Positions 1-9,217 of a DNA stretch of 64,000 nt are shown piece after piece. Numbering within the stretch: the first letter of the stretch is position 1; the number at the start of each line of letters is the position of its first letter. Location: assembly GCA_013180625.2 (NCBI GenBank), contig SNVD02007176.1, positions 62,001 to 126,000 of the forward strand, written 5' to 3'. This stretch comes from Boswellia sacra (taxonomy: Eukaryota > Streptophyta > Magnoliopsida > Sapindales > Burseraceae). A program made the translations under genes and the position numbers. The notes under the pieces were generated by a model that had not been told where the DNA came from, made no database searches, and worked only from the letters and a program-made list of their open reading frames with translations.

Positions 1-94
1 TTTTGCTTCTTTAGTTTTTTTCTACTTAAAGAGTTTCTTCAAAGTTACAAGTTACAATTATTTTTATTCTGTTTCTTGCCTCTCCCTTCTCTAC

Positions 95-292
95 ATAGTT
101 TGTTTCCTGGACCTAAATTGACTTCTTGATTTTTTCTAGTTGGTTATGACACCGTATTTATTTCTAGTTTACAACATTACATTGTTGTTCCATATAGTTT
201 GTTTCCTGGACCTAAATTGACTTCTTGATTTATTCTAGTTGGTTATGACACCGGATTCATTTCTAGTTTACAACATTACATTATTGTTCCAT
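95..292. repeat. Two-copy direct tandem repeat, 99-bp period
   Basis: Two adjacent copies, starting at 95 and 194, share the block from atagtttgtttcctggacct through the ttacaacattacatt motif with only a few differences. It lies in what would be an intron upstream of the HGH1-like exons. The rest of 1-554 is AT-rich and I recognise no further HGH1 exon in it. Confidence 0.85.
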
Positions 293-554
293 AACACATC
301 TATAGGTAGTTGTGAGACTGTATATTAATGGTGGTTTTAGCTTTCTAATTCTTTTTAATATCTCAAAAGAAATGTTCATTGGCTAAGGCCTGTATATAAC
401 CCTTGTCGGGCATATAGTTTGGAGGTTATTCTTGTTGAAGCTCACAAATAGCATAACTTCCACTTTGTGAATCTTATGCGCTTATGAACTTATAATATAC
501 TTCTTCTTTTCCACAATTTGGTCTTGACATTTTATTTTTTTTCCCATCTACTAG

Positions 555-2009
555 CTGATCCATTTGAACATGTTGGTTCCATACTGGTACACATTTCAAA
601 GAAAGAAGCCGGAAGGAAAATCTTGTTGGACCAAAAATGAGGACTGCTGAAGCAGATTATTAGACAGTTTGATTCAACTAGTCTAGTGCGAAAGAAAGGG
701 GTATGAATGAAAGTTCATCTGAAAGTATTGAATTTCTTCTGGAGAAATCTTGAACAAGTAAATTTTTTACTTAAGTATATGTCATTTAATTATTAAAAAC
801 AACTGTTAATGGAAGAAAAGGACCTAGCGAGCAAAATTAAAAAATTCTAGCTCTCTACTTGATCATCTTTTTACTTTAGTTCTTGTTTTTAGGTTGCCTT
901 TTGTGATGATGCATGGCTGAACATATGAAAAATCTGTCTAACAAAGCTGGTCTTGTATTGATGATCCATATCGATAAGGAATTTATAATCTCTTTGGTTG
1001 ATTTAAATTTTGAAAGTTCTGGGTCCTTACCTTGATAATAACTGAAATTCTCTTTTCTTTTGCATTATATTTATCAAGATAGCAGTATGACACGATTATA
1101 AATTTAATAAAAGAAAAGACTAAAGCAACAGACATTATAGCTTTGATGATGAGGCCAAAGATGTGTCTGTTTTCATGATTTCGTGAATTATAGACTGGTG
1201 ACTTTGCACTTGCAAAGAATTCCTGATTCAACAAGCTTCTACTAGTGAGGCTTGCTCTAGGTAAGCTTGAGTAAAGCTCAAGCCAGACTCAACCAAGTTA
1301 AGCTTGATTAGGCCATTGCATAGTGGGCTCAACATGTGGGTGATGGTCCTTTGCTTGCAGGTTTCAGAAACCATTCGAAATTGCTGTTTTGAAGCTGAGC
1401 ATCAGCTGCACAAAAATCTACTTTTGATTTCTGAGTTTCTTTGGCCAGCTCTACTTCTTCCAGTTGCTGGCAACAAGGTAATGTCTTAGCATTTTTTAAT
1501 CTTTCAAAGCATTATTAGGTCCTTTTTTGTTTAATTTATTTTTGGTCAGTAAAATATTTGTTTCACACCAGCTATTTGGTATGCTCTTGCTTACATAAAA
1601 TGCTATCTTTGGTGTATTATTCCAATTTTTTGACCTAGAAATAAATGTTGCAACTATTCTACTACTACATTAATGATCTTAAAAGATACTTCCAGTTTCT
1701 TTTTGTCAGTTGATCTGAAAATTTTATAGCTTCCTTTGTTCTAAATTTGAATTTTTTTTTTAACTGTCCGCTGCCCCAGCATTTGCACTCTTTAAATGTT
1801 TTGCAACCTTGGTTCTTGTTTGCATTTAATGCAATAATTGATGATTTTTGTTCTTTGATATGATGGCTTCTGACTAGGTATATAACAAACAAGACACGTA
1901 AAAAATGCCACTTGAGCTTGCAAGTACACTAAAGATCGAGCGTGAACTAGTTGATGATCCTGAAATTCGTGTTCAAGCATTGGAGTCTATTTACTTAATC
2001 ACATTACAG
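555..2009 (+). pseudogene. HGH1: HGH1-like gene fragment (3 exons, two in-frame stops)
   Basis: Three exons with good splice sites match the eukaryotic HGH1 family, armadillo-type cytosolic proteins which in yeast act as chaperones for elongation factor 2 folding. Exon A is 555-700 (reads DPFEHVGSILVHISKKEAGR), exon B is 1361-1477 (IRNCCFEAEHQLHKNLLLIS, then EFLWPALLLPVAGNK), exon C is 1878-2009 (MPLELASTLKIERELVDDPE, then IRVQALESIYLITLQ). All junctions are phase 0 with AG acceptors and GT donors. In-frame stops occur at 638-640 (TGA, where Arg is expected) and 1899-1901 (TAA). The N-terminal armadillo part and the C-terminal part that normally follows ITLQ are not seen before the CACTA end at about 2.39 kb. 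Homology call is from recall of the family; the lesions are seen directly. Confidence 0.85.
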
Positions 2010-2388
2010 GTCATATACTATGACTTTTTTATTCATTTTTTCTTTTTCCTGTCCCCCCTTAGAGCTCGGAATATGTAGCTAAAAGTTGGGTATTAAAAAA
2101 AAAGACCTTTATTCCGAACATGCAATGTCATAGACTTTTCCTTAAAAATTATATGGGTTTAGCTTGCCTCTGTCTCTCGTTTCGTATTGTTCTGTTATCA
2201 ATTGACGTCAAAGAGATCCAACTAGCCTCTTTTAAAATTTTCACCATTGAGACCAACATGAATCAATGATATGACAGTTCAGTATGTGGATATAATTAAA
2301 TAATTGAAGTTGTCAAATGTCTCTGAGAATCAATTTTTGGTCCTTCAATTGTTTCACTATTTCTTCCACTCTACGTGTAATTAAATAT

Positions 2389-2716
2389 ATACTTGGCGGC
2401 TAAAAACTGCCAAGTATATATATATTTTTTTAATTTTTAAAACTTTTATACTTGACGGCCAAAAACTGTCAAGTATAATTAAATATATACTTGGCGGCTA
2501 AAAATTGTCAAGTATATATATATTTTTTAATTTTTAAAACTATTTATACTTGGCGGCCAAAAATCGCCAAGTATAGTCCGGTGCATATTTGGCAGGTTGA
2601 CCGACCACCAAATTGACCATATTTGGCGGTGCCATTGGTGGCGTTTTCAAGACCGCCAAATATACACTTACTTGGCGGCCAAAAACTGTCAAATATGAGC
2701 ATTTTTCTTGTAGTGA
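2389..2716 (-). mobile_element. CACTA transposon terminus with subterminal repeats
   Basis: On the minus strand the segment begins CACTACAAGAAAAATGC at 2716, the canonical CACTA/En-Spm terminal inverted repeat. It is followed by at least six copies of a subterminal motif of the form TACTTGGCGG...CCGCCAAGTATA (at about 2391, 2449, 2487, 2548, 2620, 2669). The matching second terminus is not visible further left, so the element is truncated, or it ends in an unrecognised place near 2389. It interrupts the hAT transposase reading frame exactly at 2716. Confidence 0.8.
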
Positions 2717-4271
2717 TGGCAACCATGTGGTATATAAAATGCTCTAGGATTTATTTCCAATAGTCTTTTTTGAACACCTTGTTGTTTTCCTTCCATATTA
2801 TATCTATTATCATATCCTTTGCCTCTTATATCATTAATATCAAGTTCAAGATTTTTTACTGTATCTACCAATTCACTAAAAAGACCTTTTCCGAAAGTAT
2901 CATCTACTTCTAAAAATTCTAAAAATATTCTTCTATTTTTATTGGACTTGTTGAAATATCTACACATCTTAAAACAAGAGTCATTTGTTCTTGATGGCTA
3001 GCATCCGGTGTACAATCAAGTATTATCGAAAAATATTTTGCTTCTTTCATTTTTTTAATAATTGAATTCTTAATTTCGAATGCTAGCATTTTAATTAACT
3101 CATTTTGTTTATTATGTCCAAGGTAGTAATTATAAATTTCACCATTTTTAATACGTCGAATATGTTCTTACATTATTGGATCAAATTCAACAATCATTTC
3201 AATTAGACTTAAAAATTTTCCATTATTTACTTGATAAATCTTCTTATTTTTTCCATGAAAAGCTAAATTATTTTTAGCAAGAGTTTTGACCACTACTAAA
3301 ATTCTTTTTAACACATTTTTCCATTGTTCTTTTTCCTTGTTAATTTGCATTTGTATATCTTTATCAATTGTTCTATTTCTTTACAACCTTACTTCTACAT
3401 CAACCCATGCATTCACATTTGTTATATGTTCATTACTTGTTTCATGAGTTTTAAGTTTAGTACTAAGGCTTTTCCAATCTCTAACTCCCTCATTATCTAA
3501 TTGACTTTTACTAAATTTTGTATTAAACAATTTGCAACAAAAACAATATACTTTATCAAAATCTTTTGAATATACTAACAATTTTCTATCATGTTTTTCT
3601 CCATTTGATAACTTTTTAGTATATTATGCGGGAGAGAAATGTCTATTATTTTCATCTTTTAGAAAAATTATATTATTTTCTCTAATAGGACATTTTTCTA
3701 TTAATAAGTCTCAATTTATTATCAATATTTTTACATGTTCCTGGATCATATATATTATTTGTATTAGATATCTTATTACGATTTTGAATTTATTCATTTA
3801 TTTCATTTTTCTCAATATTTTTTTGATTTTCTTCATCAAAAATAGTGACCTACAATGGGTTGGTTCAAGTGGTAAGGGCGGCCCATGAGAGAGTTGGTAA
3901 AGCCAACGGTGAAGTCCTGGGTTCGACTCTTCACAATGGCCTCTCCCCATGAGGTAAGCAGGAGATCGTGACATTGGGTTGTGGTAGCACTAGTCTCTCT
4001 CGAGGATTAGTTATGGTGCGCGTAAGCTGGCCCGGACACCTCGGTTAAAAAAAAAAATAGTGATATTACATGTTAGATTATCATTATCTTTTTCTTTATT
4101 GGATTCTTTTAGTATGTGTTGATCTTGCTCAATTATTGAATTTTCACCAACATTATTTTTATTGATTTTAACAAATTTATCAAGAGCTCCCTTTTGGGAT
4201 TCAACTAATTTTTCTAATTTTCTTGTTTTCTTAAGTTTTTCATACCCTAATTCATATTTTCTAGTAGTCAT
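2717..4271 (-). pseudogene. hAT transposase relic (TTF-type zinc finger / DUF4371 protein)
   Basis: Reading leftwards from an ATG at 4271, the conceptual product begins MTTRKYELGYEKLKKTRKLE. After the SINE insertion it continues through a TTF-type zinc-binding region near 3420-3600 (VYCFCCKLF and later ETSNEH), then a DUF4371-like region ([40 protein letters not shown]). It ends at the CACTA junction after PRAFYIPHGCHH. This order is that of plant zinc-finger MYM-type 1-like hAT transposases. Lesions: SINE at 3849-4052, stops at 3381-3383 and 3168-3170, and a frameshift near 2925 where the conserved line changes frame. It is inactive: the catalytic core is largely missing and the frame is broken several times. 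Confidence 0.85.
3849..4052 (+). mobile_element. tRNA-derived SINE with target-site duplication
   Basis: About 200 bp starting with a tRNA-like head. The A-box-like ggttggttcaagtggtaagg lies near 3857, and the B-box-like ggttcgactc near 3919. It ends ...cggacacctcggtt plus an A tract. The 11-bp sequence aaaaatagtga occurs immediately before (3838-3848) and after (4053-4063) as a target-site duplication. It is inserted in the 5' coding part of the hAT relic, so it is younger than that gene. Confidence 0.85.
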
Positions 4272-4789
4272 TTCTAAGACTAAATTGCTAGTTAACAAAA
4301 AGCAAATACCAAATAAATAAATAAAATAACTACTATAAGAAAATATGAATAAATGAATAATATGCACAATAATATAAACTTAATAAAAAATTAAAACATG
4401 AAACAATTGAACCTGAAAAATTATATTCAATGTGGTTAGAAAACTTGACGAAAGAGTAGTGGACCATGGACGTTTGGCAACTCTGGTTCACGGGTGTGCA
4501 GATGGAGTATGGAGAGAAAATGAAGAAGAAGACGTATGGAGAGAGTATGGAAGTAAGTAGTGTAAAGCAAATTTGAAGAAACAACAATGGTACAATGAAA
4601 TGACATTGCATAATCTTGAACAAAGAAAATTGAGGAAAGAGGCGTGTAATACAAGTTTCTACTTTTAAACAACAATAAAAAATAAGTATATTTGGGGTAT
4701 AATAATTAGGTGGTGGGGCCTTAAATAAATTATGACAAAAAAAATTTATTTGCATCTTTCAACTCACACCAATTTTTAATAATTAGGTG

Positions 4790-5178
4790 TAGGGGTGCAC
4801 ACGGGTCGGGTCAGGTCGGGTTTTGCCCAACCCGATACGACCCGATGCATGGTTGAGTTTGAAAATTTTGACCCGTGTTCGGGTTTTTTAAGTATAGAAC
4901 CCGAGGTGTAACCCTAATCATCGGGTCGGGTTGATCGGATCGGGGTTGGATTTTGATTCACAGATTTTTTAGAGCTTATTTCATGTGGCAAAATTGGTCG
5001 GGTCGGGTCGGGTTGGATATGATATGCAGAAAAAAAAAAACCCAATTTTAAACCCGATTGCAGGAAACCTGATTTAAATAACCCGATTTTGGGTTTTCCG
5101 ATTTTGGGTTTTTTAAAACACTAACCCGCCTAAAACCCGATCGGGTCGGATCGGGTTGGGTAATTTTGAACATCCCTA
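4790..5178. mobile_element. 389-bp non-autonomous hAT MITE, perfect 8-bp target duplication
   Basis: The element begins TAGGGGTG and ends CATCCCTA, and is flanked by a perfect 8-bp duplication ATTAGGTG (4782-4789 and 5179-5186), the length made by hAT transposases. The interior is a run of GGGTCGGGTC/AACCCGAC-type oligomers in both orientations, so it can fold extensively. It has no coding capacity. It sits in the 5' flank of the hAT relic. Confidence 0.85.
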
Positions 5179-5573
5179 ATTAGGTGGACATTAATAAATT
5201 AAATTATAAAATTTTTAAATAATATATGTAATATATTATTAATATAATAATTATTTGCATAAAATAAATTTTTAAACTAATATGAAATTACTCAAATTTT
5301 TAGTACATGGGGCCTTCCCAAATTTTGGGCCCTAGGCAACTGCCTCTGTTGCCTAGGGGATAAACCCCCATTGCGCATAAGCAACCTGAATTTTGGACTA
5401 TTAAGTCTTTAAAATTTCTAAAAGATTTTGTATTCATTTAAGTAAACAAAAGTCAAACACAATTCCGCAAATATTTTCTAGAAAATTTATTAATTTCCAA
5501 CAAACTGGCAATAATCCAAATTAGTCCGACCCATATTGCATGAGAAAGTATGATTTCCCTTTAGAGAACTGAA

Positions 5574-8500
5574 TCAATTTGCTGAAGAAAAGCCTTTGTA
5601 TGGGTTGTTGAATGCAGACGTGTTGCCAGGACGTGAAAATACAACCTATCATGTGGTCAAATTGTTATTATGCTCGCATAAGAATTCAAAATATAAGCTA
5701 AAAAAATATTATTTCTTCAAATAAAAGCAGGGTTGAATGAGATCTAATGTTAGTCTATTGCACTGCTGCTTGCTAAGTGATTCAGTAAATAGGCTACCAT
5801 TGTTTCATTACTAGCTTGCACATAAAAAGACGAGGTCTATCATAACAAAATAATAGATTCTACATTTCCTAGAATATAAACCTTATTTTCTGTTTACTAA
5901 TAAGATGTTTAAACTATGGATTAGTTGGTTTTACACAAACCAAGTAGTAATTAATGTTGATGCTATTAAACATAGCAGTAATATGCTCCAAGCTAATTCA
6001 TAAGAATAGCGGCATACTACGAATGACTAACAAGATGCTAAAAGCCAATTATATTATTATATACACTAATGCTAGAACGTTTGAAACTTGCCTGGTAGTC
6101 TCTAAGGGTATAGGACTTAAAACCGGCAGCACAATAATCAAAATAATACTCCCATGTCCGAATGAACTTTTCATTGAATCCCAGGGCAAGAATTTTGCTG
6201 AAAAAATAAATAGACTATATCAAGATGAATAGTTTTGAAATGTTCTAGCATCATAATTACATATTCGTAAAAGAACTCAGTGAGAAAATAACCCAAAGCT
6301 GAATGAAATACAACTTTTTTGTTAGTTTTTATACCTTTGATGCTGTATGAAATTTTTTCTCCAGGATCTTAGTGTTTGGTAGTAATGGATTCCTATATTT
6401 TCAACATGCTCCACACTGCCATAAAAGAAAGTTAACTCGGTGGAGAAAAAGGTAGAAAGAAGAAACATAAAACTAACGAAATTGTGCTATAATTGCTAAG
6501 AGTAGTTTATACCAAAGTCTGGATGAAGTAGCCATGGCAGATGTTATCATACTTAATGAAGGCAAGCATGCGCCTGGAAAAATATATTCCTTTATGAAGT
6601 CTGAACTCATCCTGTTCTCATTATAACGCTCATCCGGTACTGATATGAACTGGGAAAGATCAACCACCCATAATCATTGGCAACTATTAAAATGCTGAAT
6701 TTGTAACCATGAGGTTTCAATCAAACTAAAGTAAAGGCAATAGTTTCTTTTTCCTCTTCCTTTGAACATTACCTATAAAACAAGAAGCCCATCTTCTGCC
6801 AATATTGATTCACAACAACCAAAAAACTCCTTCATGAATTCATGCCCAACATGTTCTATCATCCCACTAAAAATAGGCCATTCATAATCATGTTATTATT
6901 CTAAAAGTTGTGGTGCTTCAAATATAGTACTTAGATGTAGAAGAAGTACTTACCAAGATATAATTCTGTCATATTTATTATTTTTAGGCAATTGGCGATA
7001 GTCGCAGAGATATAATTTGATGCTATCCTGATCGTAGAGAAGGTTAAGATGTGAATAATGTCAACTAGCTTGGGGAATATTATTCTCAGATTAGCTTTTA
7101 AGTTTAACTAGATAGTAGTTACTCTAATGCTGAGCAAGAAAAACCAGCAATAGAGGTCTATAAGCATACATAAGACATCTTTGCCTTTGCCATATTTAAT
7201 GAACTTATTGGTTTTGGTACTAGAATGTCGTCCTTCTAAACAGTTTACCTGAAGGCCAGCTTCTCTAACTTTCATCTCTGCATATCTCAACTGCTCCTCA
7301 GACAGAGTAATGCCAGTGCATTTGCATCCTGTTTGTTTGACAACTTCAATGGCTAAGGTTCCCCACCCACAACCAATGTCAAAAACTTCATGTTCCTCAG
7401 TAACTCTTGCCTGGATAGATTTTAAGTATAAAGCATAAAGCACTGGTTACGTGAATTTTTTGTTAAAAATTGAATAGAGTTGAAAAGACTCACTTTCTCA
7501 ATTAGAAGAGAAACTTTTCTCATTTGTGCATCTTTAAGGTCTTCATCTTCATTCTAGAAAACAAATTGATACGTGCATTAGAGCATGGTCATTTTGCCTT
7601 AAATAAAAATATATAACAAATTAAAGCCATTGTTATAACCAAAGCAAATTATATCACTTCTTCATTAGAAATAAGATCAGCAAGGAATGAGACTCAAACC
7701 TTAAATACCGCACAAGAGTATGTCATTGATTCATCCAAGAACAGAGAAAAAAGATCATTGCTCTAGAAAAACAAAGCAAAAAAGTAGTACGTTTCCACTT
7801 GGTATAACTAATTATTTACATTACAAATCCTCCATATATATCGACACTAATATTATGTTATTAGAACTTTGTTATTAAATAATTGATGGCATCGTTTCAT
7901 TAGAAATAATCTAATACTAGGTTTTGCTTCCATAATGACGATTGCAAAATCAATATGGAAAAACTATAAAGGTGGCCTGACTGCCTAATGCTTTTACACA
8001 AACTTGAAACTATTCTCATTTCCAAGCATTAACACTCCTCTACAATGTTTTTTGACAACCATGCTTTTACAGAAGCATATGACCATTTGCTCACTTGCAT
8101 TAATGCTTCCTCACTGTTTTCTCTTCCTGGGATTGCCCAAAAGACATCGATTAAGAATTTACCAGGTCATAATGACGAGAGATATTTCTACGAGCTTGTG
8201 TAAGAGTATTTTTCCTTGAAACATGTTGAAAGAAGTATTTTGCAGATTCTATACCAGCAGTGATTATCAATGGTGACCACCAACCCCTAAAGCATAGATG
8301 GAAATAATTAATGTTATAGTCAGGGGGTAACTACTTTTAATGCCATATTCCAGGACTCCAATCACATTTTACCTTTTTTGACCCAATTTTGAGGCTGAAG
8401 CATCCAAATGGTTGGCAACAAGAATCTGAAATATAATTCAGTAAGGAAAAATACTCTAGAAGTAGATGTTGAGAAAATAATTTGTTTTTGGAATCAAATT

Positions 8501-8866
8501 CATATCTTACCATTAACAAAATTAGAAGACCTTTATCTTTATCCACAAATGAAAAATCGCCATTTATATATGAATCTGCAAGGCCTAAATCAGCCTGTGT
8601 CATAACCTGACAACAATTTCTAAAACTCATCAACACTGCTAAGAATTTTGTGCATGTTAAGATTATTATCAAGTTTTAGTTGCAAATACAGCCTATGCTT
8701 TAAATTTAGAATTTTGCTTGCCATCTTTATTAAGAATGTATGAAACATTAATTGAGTAAATACCTTCCAGTAAAAGTGGGGACTATGAACTCTCAAAATA
8801 GTTTTCAGATGACAGTTTTTCTTGGTTCCCTCAAAAGTAAGCATTGTGCCTCCTTCCTCCAACAAA
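5574..8866 (-). CDS. Exons 12-24: SAM-dependent cyclopropane synthase module (one stop)
   Basis: The module runs from EEGGTMLTFEG (exon 12) through MTQADLGLADSYINGDFSFV (exon 13), GWWSPLIITAGIESAKYFFQ and ARRNISRHYDL (exon 15), and LFLDESMTYSCAVF (exon 16). The SAM-binding motif I, FDIGCGWGTLAIEVVKQTGC, is in exon 18. Then come CDYRQLPKNNKYDRIIS (exon 19), IEHVGHEFMKEFF (exon 20), EYIFPGACLPSLS (exon 21), WEYYFDYCAAGFKS (exon 23) and VVFSRPG (exon 24). These are family hallmarks. The exon 20 terminal codon is TAG (6775-6773) where Gln is expected. In exon 20 the residue before MIEHVG is Gly (Glu in plant relatives, Gly in bacterial enzymes as I recall), so that change need not be damaging. 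Confidence 0.88.
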
Positions 8867-9217
8867 CTATCATATCACCAAGGACATTTTATCAAGATCT
8901 TCATCTTATTTTCAATTAACTTTTAGAACTTTAATATATGAAAATAGTAACAAAGACTACATATTTAGCAGATGTATGAGGCGAAGATTTGGAACTAAGA
9001 ACCAAAAAGGTAAGAAGAGTCATAAAAAAAGATTTAGGAGCAATGCACTGATGATAAAGCTTAGAATGATCCAAATAGAAAGATATGACCTATATTAGTA
9101 ACTCCATAACCCCGATTGCTCCCTGGATAGAATGCTATGAAAATGATTGAGCTAGGAAGAGTAGTGTCATGCATGTCTGTGGAAAGAAAATGGGAAAAAT
9201 GATATAAATGAACTCAC

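Larger units (their letters stand above)
2717..5380 (-). mobile_element. Decayed hAT element (DUF4371-type), 5' part
   Basis: The transposase relic at 2717-4271 plus about 1.1 kb of upstream DNA form the 5' part of a hAT element. The upstream part carries GC-rich palindromic sequence at 5310-5360 (gggccctaggcaactgcctc and its near-inverse), typical of the 5' non-coding region of this hAT group. The element is cut at 2716 by a CACTA end and carries a SINE (3849-4052) and a MITE (4790-5178). The C-terminal half of the transposase (hAT dimerisation region) is absent. The exact outer terminus could not be fixed. Confidence 0.65.

Noticed and set aside
2345..2360. Sequence cactatttcttcc as the missing second CACTA end
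   Set aside because: Poor match to the terminal repeat, no subterminal motif beyond it and no matching target duplication.
8004..8219. Plus-strand ORFs between 5.9 and 10.6 kb
   Set aside because: They are the reverse strand of synthase-like exons and introns, which show clear homology and splice phasing on the minus strand.
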